Shown here piece by piece: positions 52,790 to 64,000 of a stretch of 64,000 nt of DNA; the stretch's first letter is position 1; each line of letters starts with the position of its first letter. The translations under genes were made by a program, and so were the position numbers. Source of the stretch: Talinum fruticosum (Eukaryota; Streptophyta; Magnoliopsida; Caryophyllales; Talinaceae); NCBI GenBank assembly GCA_021018815.1, contig JAITYX010000026.1, positions 6,572,001-6,636,000 on the forward strand, in the 5' to 3' direction. The notes under the pieces are model-generated. The model ran no database searches, was not told the origin of the DNA, and was given only the letters and a program-made list of their open reading frames with translations.

Positions 52790-53760
52790 ACAGCTTTTTG
52801 TCATCTTGGGAAAGTGTTTACTAAATGTTCAAGGCTACCACACCACATACATTTATTACTACCCATTCGACAATCTGGTGCGGTGTGATTTGTTTGGCAA
52901 CATTTCCCACATGGTTCGAAATAATTAATGAGTGACCCTTGTTGGGACTAGTAACATGTTTCTTTTGAACTACACTCTCACTTGTATTGTTTCACTTCCT
53001 TTTGAGTCTCTAGGATTTAAGGCCCTTAGTTCACTCTTCACTCGTTCAACCTTTACTACTCTCTCATATAATTCTTGATAATCTTGGTTAGATTGGCCAA
53101 GGGGTTGATGTCGAATGTAATAAGTCAAGCCCTCCTCGGACCTTATCATTTTCATCCTATTAGTAGCGACAAAGTCCGACAAATCTAGATAGCTCCATAA
53201 ATTTATTAGCATGCTGCATTACCGTCATGTGTTATCCATTTCTAACTCTAAAAACTCTTTTTCTTTTAGTTGTTGAACTGTAGTTGAGTAAAATTTAACT
53301 ATAAGCTCTTAAAAAAATTTTCCAAAGTGAACTCACAACCTCGAAATTTGTTTTTCATCGCTGCTTCACCGGTTAGATCATATATCCCTATGTTCACTTT
53401 TTTTCCTTTAGATGCCTCAACAACCTCAATTATCTTTTTCTTTCTCCTAATACATTCTTCTAATTCAAGCTGTATCAATCTTTCCACGTAAGTCTTAGGA
53501 GTACGATGAGTCACTCTGTCGGCTAACTTGTTAGGCTTAGAAGTGGATTCAGTAAGTGTAGGAGGAATCCTTTTCATTAGCTCGCCACCAAATTTCTCAA
53601 ATAGTTTGGGTCCGTGGTATCGGTGAAAATCTCTAAGGGTATAAATTGGGGTTCACTAAGGATTTGTTGCGAGTTGGAAGGAGTTTTTGAACGCCTATTT
53701 GGCAAGTCCTCAATCATTGCCCAACTCTACAGTTACATTCGAAATTACATTATTAGTTCT
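52790..53760 (-). pseudogene. gypsy gag with zinc knuckles
   Basis: 53,577-53,299 has the YDLTGEA block and a following aromatic/Glu-Phe-Thr stretch. 53,212-52,970 has ANKFMELSRFV-like sequence plus RSEEGLTYYIR, as in Retrotrans_gag. At 52,915-52,800 there are two CCHC-like knuckles (CGKCCQTNHTAPDC and CMWCGSLEHL). The frame is broken in several places. Confidence 0.85.
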
Positions 53761-54508
53761 AGCTGAGACATGATGCATCATATAAATATAAATTTTCCTA
53801 ATTAATTTTGTTTTCCCTCTCCTACGAAACTAATTTTCAATAACTTCTAATATAAAACATACTTAGTTAACTCATACTTTCATTGTGTTTATATAATAAG
53901 CAATACCAAATTGTATGTTAGATTATCATTCAACTCTGAAAATTTTCATTGGTTGAGAAATCCTCAATTAGAGGAAGTCCCAAGGCTCGTTCGAGTGTCG
54001 GCTTTGTTTCTAATTTCAACTTAAAGGTAATAAAGGGAATTTCCTAAAAGAATTTGGTATTTTCAAAAATTTCGGCAGAGTTATGTTTGTAATATGGTCT
54101 ACCCCTAGGTCCGAAGCCTTAAAACCACTTTGCATAAAGACCACAATATCACTCAACGAGCCACACACTCGGAGTATACAACTCAACGGCCAAACGCCGG
54201 AGTCCAATCAATATACATTAAGGCTTAAAACAACCTAAATGGTTCATAATACATCCGAAACAAACTATATAAACTTAATTACACGCTACAATGTTTAAAA
54301 GCATATGGAATGCATGTCAGCAACTTAAGTCATTACATACATCGTTTATTCTAGCATACCCAAAAGTATATATATCAACCCAACATTTACTACACTATAT
54401 ATACAACTCTCAAAACGACAACTTAAGGAAATAATAGTCGCGTAATTTTTCTAAAGCTCAAATCATGACACCTTAGAACCCTATTGCTCACAAGTGATTT
54501 CTAAACCT

Positions 54509-54521
54509 GGCTCCGATACCA
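54509..54521 (-). other. primer-binding site (initiator Met-tRNA type)
   Basis: TGGTATCGGAGCC on the minus strand, four bases after the 5' LTR. It differs from the common plant PBS TGGTATCAGAGCC at one position. This fixes the element's orientation. Confidence 0.9.
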
Positions 54522-54525
54522 CAAC

Positions 54526-55823
54526 TATAACGCCCCCAATCACCATTACTTAATAATCCCCTAATTAGAGAATATTAGGTATGGTCGCAGCGGAAGTTGA
54601 TGATCGAAGGCGTTACCGCCGCCCTAATAATAGGACCAGTCGAAATAAAATACAATAAAAACCTCGTGTCCATCGGTTATGCTTTAGTAAGTCCTGATAG
54701 CACTAATATCATGCCCCAATGGTTAAAACATACAACATAATTAAACCAACCCCAAAATACAATGCTGATGCATTTATACTATACAAACCCATAAAACCGT
54801 CTCGCGGTAAGAAACAAGCAACATGTAATACACTCCGAGGTCAAACCCAAAACTAGATAAGGAGATAATCATTGTGAGCGTCTAGACCCATCATAGATCT
54901 TATGGAAACGATACATCCAAGTAGGTCTTGCTTCCGTCGAGCTTCTTAGGCAATGGGTTGTTGACAAAACCTTTTCCTAAAAAACAAAAACAAGTAAAAT
55001 AATTCAAAGAATGAGTCAAAACTCAGTAAGAACATTCTTGCACGATCAAATATTTTTGAAAAAATTTTAATTGAGCGTGCGCATGTCAATTCATTTTAGT
55101 TTGAAATGAGAGGGGAAGGAATATGAGTCAAACTTGCTTGTCGGTTATTATCTTAAAGTGGAACCCCTTGTATAATTGATGCGATCTTTGAATAAGGTGC
55201 ACACCTCCCGGCCGAACGAGAACCCGAGTTGAAGCCGCGCGGGTGAAATTGAAGGGCGTAAGCTCGATACTTGATAATTGATAATTGATCAGGGACCACT
55301 TAATTAGGTGACAAAACTTGATTTGCAAATGATTCATTATTAATTATATATATAAGAAATATTGAGATTTGTTGAAACATGTGAATTTTCGAAAGGTACA
55401 GGCAATGAACGTGCACTGGATCGAAAATCTTTGTTTCTCCCCTTATAGAAATTGAAGTTATTAGCTAGTCGGCAATGGAAGTGGCCTCAATATTGTTTCA
55501 AATAGATTTATGTTGTTAATAACGTTTCTCTTGAGTTTCATTGACTAAAATTTGTACAAGTGTTTGCAATTTATTCATTTTCTTTATTTATTACGTAATC
55601 AATAAAATTAAGATTTTTATTACTCAACGCTGTCGTGTTACCTCCATCTAAAATATTGTCCACAACACATAATTTGCGCAAGAGATTTGTTTAAACTAAT
55701 TATTGACGTTTTACACAATTTAATCTGTTACTCCGCTTAGATTGAAAGACTTTTATTTCGGACTTCTAATTATGCCTTAGCTATTATAATTTGTTTAGCG
55801 TACAAAATATATGTTCTAATTAA

Positions 55824-55885
<62 letters not shown>

Positions 55886-57316
55886 ACCCCCAATTCGATT
55901 AGCTTTGCCAAGCCTAACATCACTTCAAATCCTTGCCACTAACTCACTTTTCACCTCATTACCTCCCATAAATTAATTTAATTTGCTCAAATTACACATA
56001 TGCCATAATACACTACTTTAATTTAAGGATATACGCATCGTTACCTCAACAAGGTTCACATTCACATACACAATTAGATATACTAAATTTCTCAAATTTT
56101 TACATATCTCCAACGACAACTTATTATCCAAATTCAATCTCCCTACACATTTCTCTTCCTTTTGCCCAATTGTAGCCAATTCTAAAATGCAACGAAACCA
56201 TCAAATTATTCAAGACTCACATCACTACATTCTCAATTTAATTTACTAAATCACAATTGCACAAGAGGAATCACATTCATTCACCTTCATACACAATCAC
56301 TTCACCAAATCACCAAATCACAATCATTCACACTAATTCCAATTTTTTTCCCAATTCAATCTTTAAATTCATATCATAAACGTCATTATAAACTATATAA
56401 TTTAATTAACAACTACAATCACTAAGTAAATAATAAAGTGTGATAATTTAGAGTTTAGGGTTTTTACCTTCAAAACGTAAAGGATGGATACCAAGAGGGA
56501 GGAGCAACTGGTGGCTGCGGCTGGAACTCCAGCGACCTCCTGGTGGCACCGGTGATAATTTCTAGCGGTGAAGGGCATGGGAAGGCGGTTGGGCAGAGTG
56601 GCACCGCAGGCGGGGCCGAGGGCAGGCGCACTGCGGGGAGAGAGGGAGCGCGAATGCGAGATAGAGAGAAACGACGGTGGCGTTCGGCCGGTGCTAGCGC
56701 CGATTTCGGCCGGAGTTGCTGGCGTCCGGTCACCGGAAACGATGCGACCGAGGGGGTGGAGAGGCAGGGAGATGACAGCAGAGGAACGAACCGGAGATGG
56801 AGAAAGAATGGTGAGGGGAAAATGAAAATAGCCTCGTGAGTTTAATCTGGATCCTTCCCGATAAAAATCTCCGATTTTTACTCCTATTTTTATTATTATT
56901 ATTATTTCATTATTTTTATATTTTATTTTACTTATCTTATTTCATGTATCCAATTTATATTATTACTATAATTATTATTATTTTATTCTAATAATGCTGT
57001 AAATAGATTATACGATCTGTTTTAAACATAACGCTTTGTTTAAAATATAACTTTTAATAACTTTATAACCATGTATCTTCACATCTATACTCGTTATATA
57101 TTTATACGAATTTCTAAATTTTCTTTTTATACATATTTGTAAATTTATAATAATTAATATGAAATTTTATTGCGAGGCCACTTTGTCGCCTTATCTCGCA
57201 TAACACACATATAAAAATAATTTAAATATAAAATATCGAATTGAAGTGTGCGCGCTCAATTATGTAAATTTTGTAATCATTAAAATAAATAATGTGGTTC
57301 GAGGTCGGGTTATTAT
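54526..57316 (-). repeat. 5' LTR of the gypsy element
   Basis: Matches the 3' LTR end to end, but the terminal TG and CA have both become TA (ends TATAATAACCC and GGCGTTATA on the minus strand). It carries its own (ATT)n run (55,822-55,882). Confidence 0.95.
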
Positions 57317-57321
57317 AGATT

Positions 57322-57745
57322 TTGGCCCACATTTTTCATTGTCTTTGGGGGAGGATGCTTCGCTTCACGATCGAGAGACGAGAGGGAGGGACCGGTAAAG
57401 GCTGAGCAAGTTCTTCGAGCTCATCAATAGTGTGTACAATGTACACATTGGCTTCCTTATGTTCATATATAGCAGCCACCATATCCCTATCTTCATCATC
57501 ACTCTTCACCCTCCTCAACCCATAGTCAAAACTTGTCCCGGTATCAAGTAATAAAAATCTTCCACTCTCCCATACCCAACCTCTTCTCGCTATCCCTTTA
57601 ACTCCCAATAACTCAACCTATCAATATCTACAAGGTATATTGTTCTAATACTTCCCCCTTCATACACTACCTTATTGTCATGTACAAACTTGTCCCCATG
57701 ATGAAGATGCACTCGTTATCAAATCATCATCCATTTTTTCACTTC
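57322..57745 (-). pseudogene. MuDR transposase gene, 5' part (N-terminal domain)
   Basis: Minus-strand VHLHHGDKFVHDNKVVYEGG, then DIDRLSYWELKG and SFDYGLRRVKSDDEDRD, then IYEHKEANVYIVHTIDELEE. This is the conserved N-terminal module of plant MuDR proteins. Frames shift between these blocks, including a missing base in a G-run near 57,540. The likely start Met is at about 57,732. The coding sequence resumes at 46,526 across the gypsy insertion. Confidence 0.82.
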
Positions 57746-58231
57746 ATCAAACATAAAATAAAACCAACAACAATCCAACCCTAATTCAGTCATAATTCAA
57801 GAAATTAATAACACTAAACAGAGAGTAACCCAAGTAAGCCAAAAATTATCACCTAACATTTTCATTTTTCCCCAATGCCAACCATAATTCAGGCAAAATT
57901 GAAGCTAAAATTTTCAATTTTCCCCCAAATTTATATACAGCAACAAGTAAACCCTAAATCAAACCATTACAACATTAATAATTATAAACCCAAATTCACA
58001 CTCGGTTGCATTTGCATTTCAACATCATCAATTCACAACCAAATTAAAGCTACATTCAAGTTTTTCAATTACCTCATCGTTTTCTCAAAGGACCACGCAC
58101 CCTCCGATTCCTTCAACCAAAACGTCTCCCACCAACCTCTTGATGATTTTGACACTCGCAAGAATCGTTCTTCGCAATTATACCACGAGAGAGACATAGA
58201 TATAACGAGCATTCTACGAAACCCGGATACG

Positions 58232-58280
<49 letters not shown>

Positions 58281-58403
58281 CGAGAAAGAGATGAAGCCAG
58301 ATGATGCAATTTACCGGGATGGACGAGTAACGATCGGGGATGAAGCAAGATGCAAACCGTGATGAGCGACAGATTTGAATGTGAGATACGAAGAGAGAGA
58401 GAG
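57746..58403. other. MULE segment upstream of the transposase gene, with (GA)n run
   Basis: Presumed promoter side of the transposase. (GA)n at 58,230-58,276. No gene is supported; the frames on both strands over the GA run are artefacts. Confidence 0.6.
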
Positions 58404-60507
58404 TGTTAGCTTGTCGTACAGAGCAACAAATTAAATCACTACTTAAACTTATAATAAACAATATAGCAAGGGCAAGTAGGGATCGAATCCACGAGGAAAG
58501 ATATAATAACATGCAAGTTTTAATCTAATTAAATTTACTACTCTTAAAAACAAAACAGAAAATATAAATTAAAATCAATAGCTAAAATTCATAGAAAATT
58601 ATCTAATAAATAAATAAATAATTTATGCAGAATAATAAAACTACAATAACCCAGAAATATTTTTTTATAATTTTTTTAGAATAATTAAAACAGAAAACTA
58701 AAGCAGAAAATAAACCAATTCTAAAACAGAAAATTAAATAAGTAAAATCCTGCACTAAAATAATTACGAAAATAAATACTAAAATTATCCAAAATAATAA
58801 TACTAATTTTCTAAACCTAACCAGACCCTAAAAATATAAAAAGAAAATTTAAAAACCTAATTTACGAAATTATTTAACTAAAAACCTGCACTAATTAAAT
58901 TCAAGAATTAAATCTGAAAAATTATCAAATTAATTCCAAAAATTCTAAAATTTAATCACAGCAAACTAGGACTCTATCTAAACCCTAAAAGAAGATAAAA
59001 CATGAAAAATAACAAAAGAAACTATTTTTAAACTAATTTCTAACAAACTGACTCAAAAATAATAAAACTAACGAGACAATTAATTCTGAAAATTAAAATA
59101 TATAAAGACTCAAAATTAAATTAAAATAAAATTACTAAAATTAACCTAAAATAATGATCTTTAGGGGGATGATGAAATTGATAATAAAAGATTTTAACTT
59201 TATAAGTAAAAATTAATAAACTCAAGAAAATAACTAAAAGCAAACAAATAATTATCAAAGATAGCAAATTTATAAAAACACTTAGTATAATCTATATCCA
59301 CCATGTAAATTATTATTTATCATTAACACACAAATTGATCTACCCATGAGCTAAACTGTAGAAGACAACCACTAGCGGATCTTCCCGTTTTTCCTTAGTT
59401 ATTAGTTTACTTAGGCCTAGCCCTAATATAAACCCTACTAATATTGATAACCCTAGCACTAGCACTAGAATTTAATCAAATTAGAGCATTAAGTATTAGA
59501 AAAACATCATCTAGCACCTAATAACCAATCTACTAGCTAATTGATTTAAGAAGGATCTATGATAATTTCCTAATTAAAAGAGATGGGTATGAGCCATCCA
59601 TGATTAACTAGGGTGATACTTATATCTAAAAGATCAAGCAATTACGTACTTAAACCCTTTAAACTATCACATGAATTTATATAAAACTAAGTAGCGTGCA
59701 CTCTAATTAATTAGACATAAATTCATAAACATTAAACACAAATTATCATAGAATCATGGATTGAATCAATAAGACAATAAAAATCGAAATTTTGCTTCAA
59801 AATAAATAATTTAACATGGCTTCAAGTATATTATGCTAAGTTTAAAAAGACTACTCACACATAATGTAATTTAAAACATGTAAACTAAATAAAACTAGCA
59901 TCTTTAATATTAATCTAACAATAAAAACTCAATCTTTTCTAATCAAAATTACAAAACTAAATTATACTACCGATATTAGTTTCTTTGACCGGGAAGATGA
60001 AGAAGATGATGATGAATGGTGGCTGGCTGGGATATGGTAGCGGCAGCAGTGCAAGGAGCTAGGCGTGAGATGAGGATTGGTAGGTGATGATTGTGGGCAG
60101 CGAAGGGGGCAGCAAGGAGGGCAGCGGACAGCCAGCAAGGAGCAAGCAAAGGCTGCGTCCCGGGGTCCTCCAAGATGATGATAATAAGTGATATATATGG
60201 TGAAGGAGTTAGGGTTATTCCTCTTTCTTCTCTTCCAAGTTTCCTTTTCCTCTTCCAATTAGGATTTCCTAAAATATAATATCATAAAATAAATATTTTA
60301 TGACATATTATATTTATGGACCGACTTTATATATTTTCTTGGATGCTTGTCTCGTAGCTAAAAATCCACTTTTAACGACTTTTCTTCTCTTCCCCACTTT
60401 ATTCGATAATTTCCTATAAATAGACAAAATAGAATAAATTAGATAAAATAAACTATATAATATAAACTAAATAACCACTAAAAATACGTATAAAATACGA
60501 CTTAACA
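58404..60507. mobile_element. LTR-like insertion (2.1 kb)
   Basis: Begins TGTTAGCTTGTCG and ends CGACTTAACA, so it has TG...CA ends with inverted TGTTA/TAACA and inner CG-A-C similarity. It is flanked by GAGAG on both sides (58,399-58,403 and 60,508-60,512). No polyprotein. A solo LTR or small non-autonomous retroelement. Caution: GAGAG lies in a GA-rich tract. Confidence 0.6.
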
Positions 60508-60710
60508 GAGAGCGAGGAGCATGTCCGACAGGAAGAGAGGGAAACAGTAAAAAGGAGACAGAGGTTAACTAGCATTGAATTCTAATTACTTTAACGTTTT
60601 AATTTTAACTGTCATTAATCAACCTTTTTATTGTTAATCATTTTTGATAATATTAATCACTCCTAACTCACACCGAAACTCTTAATTACAGTCAATTTAT
60701 TCACTTCGCC

Positions 60711-60950
60711 GTACACGTGTCTCAAATAATTGACTCCACCGTACACGTGTCTCAAATAATTGACTCCACCGTCCACGTGTTCGAAAATATTGCCACGTCA
60801 CGTTCCCGACGAGTCGCTGCCCATACAACTTGGTGGCGTTATGATATTGGAAAATACCTCCAAAGTAGGTTACGTTCGCAGCCAAGGAAATTGTTCGTAT
60901 TAAATTTGGCCAACACCCCCAAAGTTTATATTATTCCGATCCAATAACCC
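60711..60950. promoter_or_regulatory. MULE right TIR with duplicated G-box unit
   Basis: A 30-bp unit (GTACACGTGT, then CTCAAATAATTGACTCCACC) occurs twice perfectly at 60,711-60,740 and 60,741-60,770, followed by GTCCACGTGT at the edge of the TIR proper. Three CACGTG cores and an ACGT-containing GCCACGTCA lie within 90 bp. Such cores are binding sites for bZIP/bHLH factors in plants. Confidence 0.65.
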
Positions 60951-61905
60951 TTTTTTATCTATTGAAAAGCTTTTATTGAATCATATCTAAAACTTATAAT
61001 TTTGGGGTAACTTTGAGAAATTATCGTATATATTATATTCATATATATTTTTTCAAAATTCCTTTTCTAATTGACAGAAAAGCAACTCGAGCACAACAGG
61101 AATTTTATTTTATTCCTTTTAGATTTCATAAAATTGAAAAAAAAAAATTAGAACTATAAACTCCTAATTAGTAAGGATTTTTTTTAAAAATTCTTTAACT
61201 TGATAAAAAATAATGGTGAAGTATATTTTATATAATTTTTTCCAAAGTTAATGGATAGAGAAAAGATTCCAATTTAATGTACTCTAACCTCTCTCTCATT
61301 TATTTCATCTTTTATCATATATAAGTTCTACGAAGAGACTCTCTTTGATAGATTTTCTCTCTCATCATGATTATTTGTCCGGGTTAGGTTCGGAGCGAGA
61401 ATACAAAGGGTTGTTTTTAATGGATACTCATTAAGTTTGACGACTAATTACTTTTGGACGACTCAATTTAGGATTTTGTAATTTCATTCACCATCTCATA
61501 TGTTGTGAATCACTTGACGGTGGCGCAAGAGGCGACAACATCCTCAATGCTAAGATGTATTATCAAGATCACCGCCAAACGGAGTCATCGGAGCCACCTT
61601 TACCTTCGAACTTAAAAGTGGATGCTACAAATTTTGTTTCAAAAATTCGTTGGGATACTCATAAAATGAGGTGACTTTGGTTTTTTAAACATTGAAGTTA
61701 CCCCATAATCCATCCCCAAACATTTTAATTACCAACTAGAAACAGTGACTGAGATTCAAAAGGTACCATTAAGGGTTCGTAAGGCGCATCTAGGGTTCCT
61801 CAAAGACCATACCGTTCATCAGCATCATTGCATCATCTTAAGATGAAAGAGAGGGAAGAGACTATACTTGTTCTTCAGCATAACTGCAACATCTTAAGAA
61901 AAGAA

Positions 61906-61936
<31 letters not shown>

Positions 61937-61985
61937 TACTCTGATAATGAATTGAGATGAAAGGAAATGGAATTGGTTGGTTGGG
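60951..61985. repeat. dispersed repeat, continuation of copy 3 beyond the MULE
   Basis: Follows directly from 41,351 when the MULE is removed, and is collinear with 24,895-25,330 and 63,350-64,000. (GA)n at 61,908-61,935. No gene. Confidence 0.7.
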
Positions 61986-61989
61986 ATAC

Positions 61990-63105
61990 ACTTTGCATCA
62001 TGATTTATATATTTATGATATTCTTTGTTATTTTGTTCAGCGTAACAAGGCAGTGAAAGAATGTTACATTTTTCGAGAAAATATTACGTCTCGTTGAACA
62101 AAGAACAAAACAAAAATTTATTGTAAAAGAAATACAATTATAAATTTATTTGCATTACAATATTAATTATACCGACCAAACATCACATTAATTAGGTAGC
62201 GAGACTGCTAGCCGTGTAACTTGATAAATTGAAACCACTATAGAAAGAAACCACGCATGATGTCTCGTTACACTAAATTAAATTTTGATAAAAAGTCATA
62301 GCTATTGTAATAGTTTTATTTAGAATTTTTTATTACTAAGAAAATCTTTAAAACTTCCCTTAGCCAATTCATCGTACATTATACGATAAAAGGATTAGAG
62401 ATTTATCAGGATTATTATTAAGAGTAATTATTTTAGCTAATACTTACAATATTGTTAATTTTATCACTAATTTGAAAAAAGTATGAAATCTTTTTTCTAA
62501 TTATCTACCCATAATTAATTCTTTAAATTTTTTTATCTATTAGTTTCTTTAATTATTTACCCACTAATTTTGGTAAAAAAATTATATAAATACATTTCAC
62601 TATTCTTTTCTACTTTACAACCGTATCATTTACCTTCCATAATTATCAAGCTTGTTGTCACTATTTGGTTTAGACAAGCTAGATCAAACATTTTATAGTT
62701 AAAGATGATTAGGAAAAGCTAATGTTCTTTTCTTTTCCTCTTATTTTAGGTTTATATTTTAAATTTTAATTTTGATAACAAACCTTTAGAGTTGTTGTTA
62801 AGAAGAAACTGTTGTAAAAATATTAATTAAATATATTGACTTTATTCCTAAATATTAATTAGTGATGAAAAGAGGAATTAATGTTGTTGTAGTATTATGA
62901 TACTGCATAGTTTAATATTCTTATTTCCATTCCCTCACCCTCTAGCTTCTGCCAGAAAAATTAATATGTTAGATGAATTATAATTTTTGTTGATATACTT
63001 TCAGTACCAACACATTCTAATTGCTTTTATTTTTTTATTCTTAAAACCTCTTATTTTTATGGTGATATATTCCATCTAATTGCGCCATCTTATATAAATT
63101 TTAAT
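61990..63105. other. non-coding AT-rich stretch
   Basis: Only an inverted fragment of the repeat family (62,765-62,865, matching 63,205-63,310 on the other strand) was recognised. Confidence 0.5.
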
Positions 63106-63109
63106 TTGG

Positions 63110-64000
63110 TGTATAATTTTATAAGTGTGTTTAGAATGATTGATTTCATTAACACTTGTAAGTTTTGTTGGTAATTATTGTTAAAAAAATTCAATGCTTT
63201 CTAATATTTAGGGATATATATCAAAAAAAGTATTTAGGGATAAAGCTAATTTATTTTATTAATATTTTTACAAGATTCTCTCCTTAAGGACAACTCTAAG
63301 GGTTGTTATCAAAACCATTTAAATTTTTATATGAAGTTTATAGTTTTGTTTATCTATTGAAAAGCTCTTTTTGACTCACATCTAAAACTTCTAATTTTGG
63401 GGTGACTATAAGAGATTATCATATATATTATATTCATATCTATTTTTTTTTCCAAAATTCCTTTTTTAATTGGTAGAAAAGCAACTTGAGCACAACGTAA
63501 TTTTTTTCCCTTCTTTAACAATGACAAAAATTTTAGAATTATAAACAACTACTAGTTAGTGAGGATTTTTAAAACTTTATTTTAACTTGATAAAAAAGAA
63601 TGGTGAAATATATTTTATATATTTTTATTCCAAAATTAATAGACATAAAATAGATTCAAATTTAATATACTCTAATCTTTATCTCATTTATTTCATCTTT
63701 CATCGGATATACGCTCTACGAGGAGACTCTATATGATAGATTTTCTCTCTCATCCTCATTATTTCTCTAGGTTGGGTTCGAAGCGGAACACGAGAAGTTG
63801 TTTATAATAGACCCTCATTAAATTTGGCAATTAATTACTTTTGGACAGCTCAATCTGGGATTTCGTAATTTCCTTTATTCATTTCATCTGCTGTGAGTCA
63901 CTCGACGATGGCGAAAGGGGCAAGGGCATCCTCAATGTCAAGATGTATTATTAGGATCACCTCCAGCGGAGTCATCGAGCTAAAGACCTCCACCTTCGAA
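63110..64000. repeat. dispersed AT-rich repeat family, copy 4 (runs off the window)
   Basis: Same order of blocks as copies 1 and 3: GTGTTTAGAAT, TTGTTGGTAA, GGGATATATATCAAAAAA, AACTCTAAGGGTTGTT, TTTCTCTCTCATCC, and a GC-richer tail shared with 61,430-61,620. Confidence 0.75.

Larger units (their letters stand above)
46532..57316 (-). mobile_element. Ty3/gypsy LTR retrotransposon (10.8 kb)
   Basis: Two ~2.8-kb LTRs in direct orientation enclose a minus-strand gag-pol relic. The target-site duplication GATTT lies at 46,527-46,531 and 57,317-57,321. The element splits the MuDR transposase gene. All pol domains are recognisable but frame-broken, so it is non-autonomous today. The LTRs differ by scattered substitutions and small indels, so the insertion is not recent. 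Confidence 0.95.
41352..60950. mobile_element. Mutator-like element (MULE) with nested insertions
   Basis: Left TIR (about 41,354-41,550) and right TIR (60,751-60,950, inverted) match over ~200 bp: ATTGGATC at the edge, AACTTTGGGG, TGGCCAAATTTAATACGAAC, GCAGCGACTCGTCGGGAACG, TGACGTGGCAATATTTT. Inside are a plus-strand GRF gene and a minus-strand MuDR transposase gene converging on each other. Removing the gypsy element and the 2.1-kb LTR-like insertion leaves about 6.7 kb, a normal autonomous MULE size. The target site lies in a T-rich tract of the surrounding repeat, so the duplication is not clean. Confidence 0.82.

Noticed and set aside
57875..58512. 139- and 147-codon frames on opposite strands
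   Set aside because: They depend on the (GA)n run, show no conserved motif, and lie in the MULE upstream region and LTR-like end.

Overview
The window is nuclear DNA from a flowering plant, most likely a eudicot. It is AT-rich, has spliced genes with GT/AG introns, and is dominated by nested transposable elements. No bacterial, organellar or CRISPR-like feature was seen. The species cannot be fixed from the sequence.

Layout. (1) 1-8,400: a small conserved membrane-protein gene (974-1,327, minus, probable 5'UTR exon at 2,177-2,400). A 2.26-kb PIF/Harbinger element follows (2,706-4,962), then tRNA-like relics, short tandem repeats, and a 1.3-kb TIR element (6,409-7,736) carrying an exon-like segment. 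(2) 8,591-20,200: a 14-exon minus-strand gene for a polypyrimidine-tract-binding protein (plant PTB3 type), including a 14-nt microexon. Its coding sequence is interrupted only by three one-base shortfalls in homopolymers. (3) 20,440-24,230: a LINE ORF1-like RRM pseudogene split by a Tourist-like MITE, and Ty3/gypsy relics. (4) 26,260-27,013: a three-exon gene of the UPF0587/DUF866 CxxC zinc-protein family, with one in-frame TGA. (5) 28,800-41,350: MITE, CACTA and LTR remnants, a diverged AT-rich repeat family, a TA/GA microsatellite, and a solo LTR (37,035-40,059).

(6) 41,352-60,950: a 19.6-kb Mutator-like element (MULE) with ~200-bp inverted repeats. It holds a plus-strand GRF zinc-finger passenger gene and a minus-strand MuDR transposase gene. 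A 10.8-kb Ty3/gypsy retrotransposon (46,532-57,316, minus orientation, TSD GATTT) has inserted in the transposase gene's repeat-encoding region. A second LTR-like insertion (58,404-60,507) lies upstream of the transposase start. (7) 60,951-64,000: more copies of the repeat that hosts the MULE.

Only three loci look like host genes: the membrane-protein gene, PTB3 and the DUF866-type gene. The rest is transposon-derived. The most informative structures are the nested MULE with its passenger gene, the homopolymer-restricted frameshifts in PTB3, the fold-back Harbinger element, and the Pack-type element at 6.4-7.7 kb.
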